A DNA stretch of 35,724 bases from Ligilactobacillus aviarius subsp. aviarius DSM 20655. Lineage in GTDB: Bacteria > Bacillota > Bacilli > Lactobacillales > Lactobacillaceae. The DNA is taken from NCBI RefSeq assembly GCF_001436315.1, contig NZ_AYZA01000018.1, forward strand, positions 1 through 35,724, given 5' to 3'. The translations under genes were made by a program, and so were the position numbers. The first letter of the stretch is position 1. The number at the start of each line of letters is the position of its first letter. The notes under the pieces were generated by a model that was given only the letters and a program-made list of their open reading frames with translations, did not search any database and was not told the origin of the DNA. Below, piece by piece: positions 14,445-23,455 of this stretch.

Positions 14445-16208
14445 ATGGAAATTTCAGCAATTTATCATCGACCAGATAGTGAAATGGCGTACTTAGTTAA
14501 TGAAGATCTCTTTCAAATTCGACTAAAAACCAAACACAATGATTTAAAGAAAGTAGAATTATTATACGGTGATCCATATGGTACGAAAGTTAACGAAAAA
14601 GATCAAAGCGAATGGGCACATGATGTTTTAGCAATGGAAAGAAAATTTCAATCAGAATATCATGACTATTGGATTGCTAATATCAAGGTTCCGACTAATC
14701 GGTTACAATATGCTTTTCATTTAGTAGGAAACGATGACAGTGAATATTTATATGATGACCGAAAAGTTGTTAAGTACACCGATGAAGCAATTCAAAAGTT
14801 AACATGTTTCCGGATGCCTTACTTACATCAAATTGATCGGATTAAGACTCCGGATTGGGTAAAGAAGACTGTTTGGTATCAAATTTTTCCAGAACGGTTT
14901 GCAAATGGTGATCCTCAAAATGATCCTCAGGGAACTCTTCCGTGGGGAAGTGTGGCACCAACGCGTGAGAATTTCTTTGGTGGTGATTTACGTGGAATAA
15001 CACAGAAGTTAGATTATCTGAAAGATTTAGGAATTAATGGAATATATCTTTGTCCGATTTTTACTGCCTCATCGAATCACAAGTATGATACAATCGATTA
15101 CTTTAACATCGATCCAAGTTTCGGTACCAAGGAAGATTTTAAGGAATTAGTTGATCAAGCACATGCTCGCGGGATGAGAATAATGCTGGATGCGGTCTTT
15201 AATCATATGGGTGATTTTTCAATGCAATGGCAGGATGTAGTAAAGAACGGTAAAAAATCACGTTTTGCAAACTGGTTCCACATAAAAAAGTTCCCGGTTT
15301 CTTATAAGAAAACAACAAACAATGAGTTTGCAACTGATATTACCTATGAAGTATTTGCGAATACCCCACATATGCCGAAAATCAACACTGCTAATCCGGA
15401 AGTAATTGATTATTTACTCAATATTGCAACTTACTGGATTAAGCAATTTGACATTGATGCCTGGCGATTAGATGTTGCAAACGAAATCGATCATCATTTC
15501 TGGCAAAAGTTTTATCAAGCTACTCATGCAATTAAGCCTGATTTCTATGTTGTAGGTGAAGTATGGCACTCGGCTCAAGAATGGGTCGGACATGATGAAT
15601 TTGATGCGGCGATGAATTATCCATATACAGAATCTCTGATTCAAGGGACGGTATCACAGGAAATCACATTGAAAGAAATGGTTTCGATGTTAAATGAACA
15701 ATTAATGCTTTATCGGGATCAGACGAATCAAGTAATGCTTAATTCACTTGATACCCATGATACCGTTCGATTATTGAGACTATGCAAGGAAAATAAAGAT
15801 TTAGCACGCCAAGCATTGGTATTAATGTTTCTTCAACCTGGAAGTCCATGTATTTACTACGGAACTGAAGTGGGAATGACCGGTGGATTTGATCCAGATA
15901 ATCGGAGATGTATGATTTGGGATTCAACCAAGCAGGATCATAAGATGTTTCAATTTGTTCAAAAGTTGATTGCATTCCGAAAAGAAAATGCTCAACTTTT
16001 AAGTAAAGGAGAAATTCAATGGCGTAAGGTTGACGATGTTCATAAAGTAGTTGAAATTGAACGTCGAATTAATAAACAAAAGGTCAAGGCGATTTTTAAT
16101 TTTGGTCAAGATAAGATTACAGTCGATGAAGATGTTTTACCAGCTATTGAACAAAATTTTGAAAACGGTAATTTGCAGTCGCAAGGGATGGTAATTTATC
16201 AAGAATAG
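14445..16208 (+). CDS. Neopullulanase / maltogenic amylase (GH13 subfamily 20-type)
   Basis: 587 residues, the usual length of cyclomaltodextrinase, neopullulanase and maltogenic amylase. The N-terminal 120 or so residues form a CBM34-like beta domain (AIYHRPDSEMAYLVNEDLFQ). The TIM barrel starts at WVKKTVWYQIFPERFANGDP. Catalytic residues: Asp343 (AWRLDVANE), Glu372 (VVGEVWH), Asp439 (DTHDTVR). No signal peptide is present, so it is intracellular and hydrolyses maltodextrins or cyclodextrins, mainly to maltose, which would feed the maltose phosphorylase encoded at 30339. It is one base downstream of the alpha-glucosidase stop, in the same operon, and ends at a strong terminator. The exact specificity within the subfamily cannot be read. 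Confidence 0.88.
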   Translation: MEISAIYHRPDSEMAYLVNEDLFQIRLKTKHNDLKKVELLYGDPYGTKVNEKDQSEWAHDVLAMERKFQSEYHDYWIANIKVPTNRLQYAFHLVGNDDSEYLYDDRKVVKYTDEAIQKLTCFRMPYLHQIDRIKTPDWVKKTVWYQIFPERFANGDPQNDPQGTLPWGSVAPTRENFFGGDLRGITQKLDYLKDLGINGIYLCPIFTASSNHKYDTIDYFNIDPSFGTKEDFKELVDQAHARGMRIMLDAVFNHMGDFSMQWQDVVKNGKKSRFANWFHIKKFPVSYKKTTNNEFATDITYEVFANTPHMPKINTANPEVIDYLLNIATYWIKQFDIDAWRLDVANEIDHHFWQKFYQATHAIKPDFYVVGEVWHSAQEWVGHDEFDAAMNYPYTESLIQGTVSQEITLKEMVSMLNEQLMLYRDQTNQVMLNSLDTHDTVRLLRLCKENKDLARQALVLMFLQPGSPCIYYGTEVGMTGGFDPDNRRCMIWDSTKQDHKMFQFVQKLIAFRKENAQLLSKGEIQWRKVDDVHKVVEIERRINKQKVKAIFNFGQDKITVDEDVLPAIEQNFENGNLQSQGMVIYQE

Positions 16209-16223
16209 TAGTATATACCTTTT

Positions 16224-16258
16224 AATACCAATAGAGTAATAGCTTTATTGGTATTTTT
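16224..16258 (+). terminator. Terminator of the alpha-glucosidase/amylase operon
   Basis: ATACCAATA (16225-16233) pairs with TATTGGTAT (16246-16254), followed by T residues. Confidence 0.8.
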
Positions 16259-16273
16259 ATTTTGATATAAAAC

Positions 16274-16309
16274 AGTCTTAGATACTAAAAGAGCATCTAA
16301 GACTATTTT
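16274..16309. terminator. Bidirectional terminator, mainly for the esterase gene on the minus strand
   Basis: AGTCTTAGAT (16274-16283) is perfectly complementary to ATCTAAGACT (16295-16304), with T residues on one side and A residues on the other. The arm resembles the terminator arms after both LPQTG genes. Confidence 0.8.
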
Positions 16310-16317
16310 TAATAGGT

Positions 16318-17211
16318 TTATTTAATATATTTACGATAAAAATTCATTTCATCTCGATTACATTTGGTAGCAATTGGATCGCGTTGATCAATGTGAAAAA
16401 CATGACCTCGAGGATGATCTTGGTCACCGTAAATGTGTAATTCATGAGTGATTCCCTTTGCCATTAGGTATCCATCTAAGCGAATCATGGAATCGTGTGG
16501 GAAAGTCATATCATGATTGGCAGTCATAAGGAATATTGGCGGTAGTTTTTTTGTCATGTACTTTTCCGTATTTAATCGTTCATGATTTTTAGCGACTACT
16601 TCTGGGGGGAAATAAGCTTTAATTGCACCCTGGATTATTCCCGGAATTTTTAAAAAGCAAGCTGCACAATTAAGTGTAGCAGCTCGAACTGTTAAATGAG
16701 GTTTCTTATAGCCGAATAATTGACGGTATTCGTCGTTAAAAAGAATTGTTAGATATTGTTCAGCCATTTGTCCGCCAGCACTGTCTCCAGAAATAAAGAC
16801 ATTATTTAAATCAAGGTCATATTCATTTCCATGTTCAGCAACCCAATGAAAAACTTTATTAACGTTGTCCAGCTCTTGAGGAAATTGAACATCTGGTGCT
16901 AGAGGATAATTGAAATTTACAAAACCAAAACCATTTTTTGCGAGGTTCATTCCGTAGAATTGATATGTTTCTTTTGTACCATAACACCATCCACTGCCGT
17001 GAATATGAATGATGGTTGGAACTTTTTCGCTTCTTTTCTTAGGCAGATAAATATCTAGTAAGTTCCAGAGCGGGTCATCCCCATATTGCAAATCATTAAT
17101 CCGTTCAACTTCGGGAATACTTGTAGGAAGCCCTTTATCACGCTGACCATCACTTATTTTGCAATCTTTTCGCATATTAAAAACTGCTTCTTTAACACTT
17201 TGAGGTACCAT
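16318..17211 (-). CDS. Alpha/beta hydrolase of the HSL (family IV) esterase type
   Basis: 297 residues. The oxyanion-hole motif of the hormone-sensitive-lipase group is seen as HGSGW (canonical HGGGW). The nucleophile elbow is GDSAGG with Ser144. Candidate acid and base residues lie in the C-terminal part (TANHDMTFPHDSM and DQDHPRGHVFH). No signal peptide or membrane helix is visible, so it is cytoplasmic. The start has AAGGAG on the minus strand (17221-17226) at good spacing. It is transcribed divergently from malE, sharing a region of about 160 bp. Family members hydrolyse short-chain esters; acetylated sugars are a plausible substrate from context, but this is a guess. Confidence 0.85.
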   Translation of the reverse strand: MVPQSVKEAVFNMRKDCKISDGQRDKGLPTSIPEVERINDLQYGDDPLWNLLDIYLPKKRSEKVPTIIHIHGSGWCYGTKETYQFYGMNLAKNGFGFVNFNYPLAPDVQFPQELDNVNKVFHWVAEHGNEYDLDLNNVFISGDSAGGQMAEQYLTILFNDEYRQLFGYKKPHLTVRAATLNCAACFLKIPGIIQGAIKAYFPPEVVAKNHERLNTEKYMTKKLPPIFLMTANHDMTFPHDSMIRLDGYLMAKGITHELHIYGDQDHPRGHVFHIDQRDPIATKCNRDEMNFYRKYIK

Positions 17212-17274
17212 TTAATACATCTCCTTATTTTTATTACGGCTTTATATTAGCACTTTGTTACAAATGTTATATTC

Positions 17275-17328
17275 TGTTAACGCTAACATTCTGAAAGCGG
17301 TTGCAAAACTGTGAGAAAAGTTTAATAT
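17275..17328 (+). promoter_or_regulatory. malE promoter with two cre/MalR-type operators
   Basis: TGTTAACGCTAACA (17275-17288) fully matches TGWNANCGNTNWCA. TGAAAGCGGTTGCA (17292-17305) matches except at one W position. The second box overlaps the -35 TTGCAA (17301-17306), followed by a 16-bp spacer and TAATAT (17323-17328). The tandem arrangement suggests tight CcpA and/or LacI-repressor control of malEFG, perhaps also of the divergent esterase. Confidence 0.72.
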
Positions 17329-17372
17329 TATAAGTGTAAAGAAGATGGCATAAAGCCCAAGGAGGTATTTTT

Positions 17373-18632
17373 ATGAAAAAGGGTATTAAAAAGTTAGGGA
17401 TTGTGGCTGTTGCCGCTGGCTTAACTGCACTTGCACTTGGCGGGTGTGGCAATAGCAAAAAAGCTGACAGCGGTGAAAAGACAATCACGGTTTCAGTTGA
17501 TAAGAACTACTACAAATACGCTGAAAGCGTAAAGGGTGAGTTCGAAAAGGAAAACCACTGCAAGGTTGTTGTAAAGAAGAATCCAACAATGGATACTTTG
17601 CAAAAACTTTCACAAGATGAACAATCAGGAAATGCAGCTGATGTAATGCTTGCACCATATGACCAAGTTGGAACATTGGCAAAGCAAGGCTTACTTGCAA
17701 ATGTAACCTTACCAACTGACGGTCGTTACAATAGCCGTGATAAGCAAAACGTAACGTTAAAAGGCAAGCAATACGGGGATCCTGCAACAATTGAAACTTT
17801 AGTTGAATATTACAACAAAGACTTAGTTAAGGATGCACCAACAACATTTGATCAATTATCACAGATGTCAAAGGATCCAAAATATGCATATGCGCATGAC
17901 AAGTCAAAGAACGTTGCTTTCCTTTGCCAATGGACAAACTTCTATAATGCATATGGGGTAATCAAAGCATACGGTGGCTATGTATTTGGTGACAATAACA
18001 CAAATCCAAAGCAATTAGGTTTAGATACTCCAGGTGCTGTTGATGGAATCAAGTACATGACAAGTTGGTTTAACATCTGGCCAAAAGGGATGCAAGCAAC
18101 AACATCAAATGAAAACTTCATTACATCACAATTTACAAAAGGCAAAACAGTTGTTGTAATTGATGGACCTTGGATGGCTCAAACATACAAGAAAGATGGT
18201 ATGAAAGACAACTTAGGCGTTGCAGCATTGCCAATGTTACCAGGCAACAGACAATATCAACCATTTGCTGGTGGGAAAGCTTGGGTAGTTAATGCCCGTT
18301 CAAATCAAAAAGCATTAGCTAAGAAGTTTATTAACTACTTAACAACTGAAAAGAATCAAACATTGTTCTACAAGGATACACAAGAAATTCCGGCTAATGA
18401 TCAATCACGTGCAGCAGCCGTTAAGTCAGGTGATCCATTAGCAGTTGCCGTTAATAATCAATATCAAAAGTCTGACCCAATGCCAAACATTCCTGAAATG
18501 ACAGAAGTTTGGACTGGAGCACAAAATCTACTTGTAAATGCTGCTTCTGGCAAGGAAACACCTGAACAAGCTGCAAAACAAGCTACAAAGCAAATTAAGC
18601 AACAAATCAAGCAGAAGTATCACGTAAACTAA
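17373..18632 (+). CDS. malE: Maltose/maltodextrin ABC transporter substrate-binding lipoprotein
   Basis: 419 residues. A lipoprotein signal peptide with lipobox LGGC places the lipidated Cys at position 25. The mature protein is a family 1 extracellular solute-binding protein: ITVSVDKNYYKYAESVKGEFEKE at the start, the DVMLAPYDQVGTLAKQGLLA segment, and the MALE-type IDGPWMAQTYKKDG and LPMLPGNRQYQPFAGGKAWVVN blocks. It captures maltodextrins outside the membrane for MalF and MalG, encoded next. GGAGG lies 8-9 nt before the ATG. Ser, Thr and Lys codons are strongly biased to TCA, ACA and AAG, consistent with high expression. A hairpin separates it from malF. Confidence 0.92.
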   Translation: MKKGIKKLGIVAVAAGLTALALGGCGNSKKADSGEKTITVSVDKNYYKYAESVKGEFEKENHCKVVVKKNPTMDTLQKLSQDEQSGNAADVMLAPYDQVGTLAKQGLLANVTLPTDGRYNSRDKQNVTLKGKQYGDPATIETLVEYYNKDLVKDAPTTFDQLSQMSKDPKYAYAHDKSKNVAFLCQWTNFYNAYGVIKAYGGYVFGDNNTNPKQLGLDTPGAVDGIKYMTSWFNIWPKGMQATTSNENFITSQFTKGKTVVVIDGPWMAQTYKKDGMKDNLGVAALPMLPGNRQYQPFAGGKAWVVNARSNQKALAKKFINYLTTEKNQTLFYKDTQEIPANDQSRAAAVKSGDPLAVAVNNQYQKSDPMPNIPEMTEVWTGAQNLLVNAASGKETPEQAAKQATKQIKQQIKQKYHVN

Positions 18633-18648
18633 TGTAGATAGAAGTGTG

Positions 18649-18688
18649 AAAGAGTTTAAGAATTTCAGATCCTTAAACTCTTTTCTTT
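18649..18688 (+). terminator. Intra-operon hairpin between malE and malF
   Basis: AAAGAGTTTAAG (18649-18660) is perfectly complementary to CTTAAACTCTTT (18672-18683), with a mixed T tail TTTTCTTT. It is probably a partial terminator or mRNA-stabilising structure that keeps malE mRNA more abundant than malFG mRNA. Confidence 0.65.
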
Positions 18689-18716
18689 ATGAATCTCATA
18701 CAAGGAGAGAAGAACA

Positions 18717-20009
18717 ATGAAAGAAAATAAGCAAAGTCCGCGGACTTCGGCCTTATTGTCCATTATTCCTGGACTGGGACAGTTTAAAAACGGACAAAAA
18801 GTAAAAGGTGGAATTTTTCTAGGATTATTCATTCTGTTTGTAATTGAAATGGTCTTCTTTGGAGGAAATGCGCTTGTTGGATTAGTTACCTTGGGGACTA
18901 ATCCAGGGGTGGATAACTCAATGTTCTTGATGGTTCAAGGAACGTTGCAGTTATTAGTAACGATTATTGCGCTTTTCTTCTACGGCGTTCAAATTCGCGA
19001 TGCATACCAAACCGCAGTTCGAATTCAAAAAGGAAAAGAAGTTGAAGATGGTTGGAAAGGTATTCGGGATTCATTGGCAACAAATGGTTTTCCATACATG
19101 TTAACTTTCCCGGCATATGCCTTAATGATCTTTGTCATTATTTTACCGGTTCTTGTTACTTTATTTATGGCATTTACTAACTACAACTTCAACCACGTTC
19201 CGCCACAGTCTTTGATTAGTTGGATCGGAATTCAGAACTTCCACGACATGTTCTTCTTAAGTTCATATCGTGCAACGTTCCTTTCAGTATTCGGTTGGAC
19301 TCTTATTTGGACATTTGCGGCAACGACTCTTCAAATTACATTGGGAGTATTTACAGCGGTTGTAGCTAACCAAAGCTTTATTAAAGGAAAACGGTTGTTT
19401 GGAATTATCTTCTTGCTTCCATGGGCCGTTCCAGCATTTGTAACAATCATGAGTTTTTCAAACATTTTCAATGATTCGGCCGGTGCGATCAACGTTCAGG
19501 TTATCCCATTTTTGAATCATTTATTACCGTTTTTGCACTTGCATGGTCTTCCATGGATGACCAATCCGCTTTGGACAAAGGTCGCTTTGATTATGATTCA
19601 AGGATGGCTTGGATTCCCATACATTTATGTTTTAGTTACGGGGATTTTGCAATCAATTGATCAAAACCTATATGAAGCCGCAACAATTGATGGGGCAACG
19701 GCAATTCAAAAGTTTAACCACATTACATTGCCAGCAATTTTAGCAGTTGCAGCTCCAACATTTGTAACTCAATATACATTTAACTTCAACAACTTCACGA
19801 TCATTTACCTGTTTAATAACGGGGGTCCTGGAGATGTCGGCGGCGGTGCCGGAAGATCAGATATTCTGATTTCTTGGATTTATAAGTTGACAACAAGTAA
19901 TACGCCGCAATATGGACTTGCTTCAGCAATCACATTGTTGATTTCGGCAATTGTTATCGGCGTATCACTGGTTGTCTTCAAGAAAACCCACGCCTTTAAT
20001 ATGGATTAA
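18717..20009 (+). CDS. malF: Maltodextrin ABC transporter permease MalF
   Basis: 430 residues with about eight membrane helices. The N-terminus has the PGLGQFKNGQKVKGG segment seen in Gram-positive MalF proteins, followed by two extra helices. The permease domain carries the EAA loop (YEAATIDGATAIQKFNHITLP, Glu320) that contacts the ATPase. The adjacent IMIQGWLGFPYIYVLVTGILQSI is the usual preceding block. It forms the channel with MalG and is energised by MalK, which is encoded on the opposite strand at 23914-25026. AAGGAGAG precedes the ATG. There are 14 bases to malG. Confidence 0.92.
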   Translation: MKENKQSPRTSALLSIIPGLGQFKNGQKVKGGIFLGLFILFVIEMVFFGGNALVGLVTLGTNPGVDNSMFLMVQGTLQLLVTIIALFFYGVQIRDAYQTAVRIQKGKEVEDGWKGIRDSLATNGFPYMLTFPAYALMIFVIILPVLVTLFMAFTNYNFNHVPPQSLISWIGIQNFHDMFFLSSYRATFLSVFGWTLIWTFAATTLQITLGVFTAVVANQSFIKGKRLFGIIFLLPWAVPAFVTIMSFSNIFNDSAGAINVQVIPFLNHLLPFLHLHGLPWMTNPLWTKVALIMIQGWLGFPYIYVLVTGILQSIDQNLYEAATIDGATAIQKFNHITLPAILAVAAPTFVTQYTFNFNNFTIIYLFNNGGPGDVGGGAGRSDILISWIYKLTTSNTPQYGLASAITLLISAIVIGVSLVVFKKTHAFNMD

Positions 20010-20023
20010 GGGGGATGAGATAA

Positions 20024-20890
20024 ATGGCTGAAAAAATAAAGAAAACAACGACAAGTTCGATTAAGCGTAAAAGATTTTTCCAACATTTCTTTACGTATCT
20101 GTATATGATAATTTTATCGATTATCATTTTGTATCCATTAGCAATTACATTTATTTCAGCATTTAAGAATGCTAACTTACAAGCATTCACATTGAACTTT
20201 AGCGGACCATGGTCATTAGATAACTTTAAGCAATTGTTCTCAACAACGTTATACGGAACATGGTATATGAACACGTTGATTATCTCCGTAATGACGATGA
20301 TCGTTCAAGTTGCTGCGGTCACACTGGCAGGATATGCGTACAGCCGGTATAACTTTGCAGGTAAAAAGTGGTCATTGATCTTCTTCTTAGTTGTTCAAAT
20401 GATCCCAACAATGGCTGCATTAACTGCTTTCTTTGTATTAGGATTATTAGTTCACGGGTTAAACAGTTTCTGGTACATCACATTGGTTTACATCGGTGGT
20501 GGAATTCCAATGAATGCTTACCTGATGAAAGGCTATTTCGATACTGTTCCATATGACTTTGATGAATCTGCTAAACTTGATGGAGCTGGAAACTTTACGA
20601 TTTTCTGGAAGATTGTCTTCCCATTAGTTAAACCGATGGTAGCTGTGCAAGCCTTATGGGCTTTCATGGGACCGTTCGGAGATTATATGACCGCAAGTTA
20701 CTTACTCCGTGCACAAAGTAAATGGACGGTTGCAGTTGGGTTACAAAGCTTCATTAGCGATGCTCAAAACCAGCAATTTGCATTGTTTGCTGCAGGAGCA
20801 ATCTTAGTTGCTTTACCGATCTGCTTATTATTCTTATACTTACAACGGTACTTCGTATCAGGTCTTACTGCTGGTGGTGCCAAAGGATAA
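20024..20890 (+). CDS. malG: Maltodextrin ABC transporter permease MalG
   Basis: 288 residues with six predicted membrane helices, the standard MalG topology. The EAA loop is [20 protein letters not shown] (Glu181 in the leading EAA position). The C-terminus ends [13 protein letters not shown], the characteristic MalG tail (LTAGAVKG-like). GGGGGATGAG precedes the ATG, and the gene follows malF by 14 bases in the same transcript. A strong hairpin follows, so the malEFG unit probably ends here with some read-through to malA. Confidence 0.93.
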   Translation: MAEKIKKTTTSSIKRKRFFQHFFTYLYMIILSIIILYPLAITFISAFKNANLQAFTLNFSGPWSLDNFKQLFSTTLYGTWYMNTLIISVMTMIVQVAAVTLAGYAYSRYNFAGKKWSLIFFLVVQMIPTMAALTAFFVLGLLVHGLNSFWYITLVYIGGGIPMNAYLMKGYFDTVPYDFDESAKLDGAGNFTIFWKIVFPLVKPMVAVQALWAFMGPFGDYMTASYLLRAQSKWTVAVGLQSFISDAQNQQFALFAAGAILVALPICLLFLYLQRYFVSGLTAGGAKG

Positions 20891-20903
20891 TTTTAACAAC
20901 GTT

Positions 20904-20940
20904 AATAGAAAAGGACTGCGTTGGCAGTCCCTTTTCTATT
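20904..20940 (+). terminator. Terminator after malG
   Basis: AATAGAAAAGGACTGC (20904-20919) pairs with GCAGTCCCTTTTCTATT (20924-20940) with one bulged C. The T-rich part lies within the right arm and the downstream T run is short, so read-through into malA is possible. Confidence 0.65.
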
Positions 20941-20996
20941 AGGAAGATAATGTTATACAATTTTTACTGTAAGAACTTTTCAAGGAGCGTATTAAA

Positions 20997-21818
20997 ATGA
21001 CTGATAAATTTCCATTTAGTTACTTTTCAACGTGGATTAATCCACAAAAAATGTTTACTAACCGAAAAAAATTATCATGGGGACAGATGATTTTAACGTT
21101 GGTATTTTCATTTGCATTGATTTTGCTAACAGTTCCGGTATATTATGCAAGGCAGTCAAGTGTTAATTTAGGAATGTTTATGCCTAAAGTTAACCGGATG
21201 TTAAAGAATCAAGATCTGCAAAAAACGATTCATCAGACTCCATATCACGATGGGACGTTTGATTTTAAAGGTGAGAAGGTAATTGAAAATAGTTCGAATG
21301 GAATTATCGGCGTTAATATTCCATCAAGTTTAGAGAAAAATTATCGAAATGGCATCTTCTTAAGTGATCAAGAGGTTGTCTTAAAAGAAAATGGGACAAC
21401 ATCAACAATTCGATTTATGAAAGACATTAATCCAAGTAAAGGAAACTTCTACTCTAAGATTTCTCAAACATGGTTCCGGATCAATCGAATGGGAGTAACT
21501 TTTTCAACAATGTATATGTTAGGTGCAATTGTATTATTTACAAACCTCATTTTCTTATTTATTGGGGCATTCTTCCTGTGGCTAACCCGTAAAAGTTCAT
21601 TTACGACGATTGCAACGTTTAAAGAGGCCTGTGCAATATTTGATTATGTGATTGGACCGTCATGCTTTATTACTGCAATAGTAGGTTTCTTTAAATTTGA
21701 TATTTCAATGATTATGATGGTTGAAACTTTAGTGGCTGTTGTTTATCTATTGATGATTTACGGCAAGACTCACTTTAATGATGAATATGTTGCTAACCAG
21801 TTTATGATTCAGGAATGA
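20997..21818 (+). CDS. malA: MalA-like DUF1189 membrane protein
   Basis: 273 residues. One membrane helix near residues 30-50 (MILTLVFSFALILLTVPVYY) is followed by an extracytoplasmic segment of about 110 residues. Three further helices follow between about 160 and 258 (MYMLGAIVLFTNLIFLFIGA, YVIGPSCFITAIVGFF, MIMMVETLVAVVYLLMIYG). This layout and the place directly after malG match the DUF1189 protein called MalA in streptococcal maltodextrin loci. The molecular role of that family is not established; it is thought to assist maltodextrin use. CAAGGAGCG precedes the ATG. The MetRS gene begins 37 bases downstream, probably on the same transcript. Confidence 0.8.
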   Translation: MTDKFPFSYFSTWINPQKMFTNRKKLSWGQMILTLVFSFALILLTVPVYYARQSSVNLGMFMPKVNRMLKNQDLQKTIHQTPYHDGTFDFKGEKVIENSSNGIIGVNIPSSLEKNYRNGIFLSDQEVVLKENGTTSTIRFMKDINPSKGNFYSKISQTWFRINRMGVTFSTMYMLGAIVLFTNLIFLFIGAFFLWLTRKSSFTTIATFKEACAIFDYVIGPSCFITAIVGFFKFDISMIMMVETLVAVVYLLMIYGKTHFNDEYVANQFMIQE

Positions 21819-21855
21819 AACTTATAAGCGTCAGTAAAGAAAAGGGGAAGATTTT

Positions 21856-23451
21856 ATGAAGAAAAATATTTTTATTGGCGGTGCGTGGCCATATGCCAAT
21901 AATACATTGCACGTTGGGCATCTAGCATCGCTATTGCCTGGAGACGTTATTGCAAGATTTTTTAGACAAAGTGGGAATAATGTAATTTATGTTTCAGGAA
22001 CGGATTGTCATGGTACGCCGATAACCGTGCGAGCACAAAAGGCAGGAGTGGCCCCGAAAGATATCGCAACTGAATATGATAGCGAATTTAGGAATTTATT
22101 TAACAAATTAAATTTTTCATATGATGATTACTCCAATACAATGAGGCCGTATCATCTTAAACGAGTTCAAGAGATGTTTAAGAGGATATATCACAATGGA
22201 TATTTATATCCTAAAAAAGAGCTTCAGGACTATTGTCCAATTGATAATAAATTTTTAGCTGATCGTGAAATTGAGGGGCATTGTCCTTATTGCGGAGGAT
22301 TTGCACGGGGAGACCAGTGCGAAGAATGCCTGCATACATTAAATCCAAGTCAGTTAAAAGATAAAGTATGCAAAATATGTGGGAAAAGTGCATTAGAGCA
22401 GCGTGAAAATGAGCAGTTGGTATTTAAGTTATCGGCTTTTCAAAAATCATTAGATGACTGGTTAAAGCAGAAAAGTGACGACTGGCGAACAAATGCCGTG
22501 AATGAAACCCAGAAATATCTAAAAGATGGATTAAAAGATCGGGATGCGACGCGTGATATTGCATGGGGCGTACCGGTAGACATTGAAGGCTTTAAAGACA
22601 AAAAGGTTTATGTATGGTTTGAAGCCGTATTAGGCTACATTACAGCCGGCGAGCAGGCTTGTCAAAAGAACGGACTTAATTTTGATGATTTTGTAAAAAA
22701 CGATAATTGTAAAATATACTTGGTCCATGGAAAAGATAATATTCCGTTTCATACAGTTATTTATCCAGCATTACTTTTAAGTTTAAAAGAGAATTATCGG
22801 TTGCCAGATGAAATCATTAGTAGTGAATATGTAAATGTTAACGGCGAAAAAATGTCTAAAAGTAAAGGCAATTTTGTATCTGTAAAAGAACTTCTAGAGA
22901 AGTATCCGGTAGACTTAATTCGATTTTATTTCAGTGTAAAAGGCCCAGAAAAAAGAGATATGAACTTTATTGAACAGGATTTAATACATTTTAATAATAA
23001 GGTTCTTGTGGGTGGCCTAGGGAACTTTATTAATCGAAATCTTTCATTTTTAAATAAGAAATGTGATGGGAAAGTGCCACGAAAATTAATTTCGGATCAA
23101 TTACAACAAAAGGTACAGAGTGCGTATGTCGAGATTGGAAATCTTTTAAAAAAAGGAGCAGTTAAGGAAGCCGCTAAAAAAATTATTGACATGATTGCAT
23201 TTAGTAATAAATACTATGATGAACATACCCCGTGGATTTTATTTAAAGAAGATCGGGATAAGTTTTATCAGGTATCATTTGAATGTATTTATTTGATTAT
23301 TAATCTAGCGAATCTTCTTGCCCCTTTTATTCCTGAAACATCAAATCGGATTTTTGAGATGTTAAATTTTCAACCAAATGGATGGAAGGAACAAGACATG
23401 GGTGGAAATGTTGAGTTAGATGATGTAAATTTACTATTTAATCGAATTTGA
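21856..23451 (+). CDS. metS: Methionyl-tRNA synthetase, short two-knuckle (MetRS2-like) form
   Basis: 531 residues. Class I signatures are HVGH at 19-22 and KMSKS at 332-336. The connective domain has three CxxC pairs: CPYC 143-146, CEEC 155-158, CKIC 172-175, plus CPID upstream. This is the zinc-knuckle pattern of archaeal/E. coli-like enzymes. The anticodon-binding helical domain ends near residue 525, and the C-terminal tRNA-binding/dimerisation domain of the usual lactobacillar MetG (about 650-680 residues) is absent. It charges initiator and elongator tRNA-Met. It lies behind malA in a sugar locus, with AAGGGGAAG before the ATG and no T-box visible. It uses AGG, ATA and TGT codons more than its neighbours. 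Inference: a second, horizontally acquired enzyme, possibly insensitive to MetRS1 inhibitors such as REP8839. Confidence 0.9.
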   Translation: MKKNIFIGGAWPYANNTLHVGHLASLLPGDVIARFFRQSGNNVIYVSGTDCHGTPITVRAQKAGVAPKDIATEYDSEFRNLFNKLNFSYDDYSNTMRPYHLKRVQEMFKRIYHNGYLYPKKELQDYCPIDNKFLADREIEGHCPYCGGFARGDQCEECLHTLNPSQLKDKVCKICGKSALEQRENEQLVFKLSAFQKSLDDWLKQKSDDWRTNAVNETQKYLKDGLKDRDATRDIAWGVPVDIEGFKDKKVYVWFEAVLGYITAGEQACQKNGLNFDDFVKNDNCKIYLVHGKDNIPFHTVIYPALLLSLKENYRLPDEIISSEYVNVNGEKMSKSKGNFVSVKELLEKYPVDLIRFYFSVKGPEKRDMNFIEQDLIHFNNKVLVGGLGNFINRNLSFLNKKCDGKVPRKLISDQLQQKVQSAYVEIGNLLKKGAVKEAAKKIIDMIAFSNKYYDEHTPWILFKEDRDKFYQVSFECIYLIINLANLLAPFIPETSNRIFEMLNFQPNGWKEQDMGGNVELDDVNLLFNRI

Positions 23452-23455
23452 TTAA

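Noticed and set aside
21819-21855. T-box leader for the methionyl-tRNA synthetase
   Set aside because: Only 37 bases separate it from malA, with no room for a T-box and none seen further upstream.
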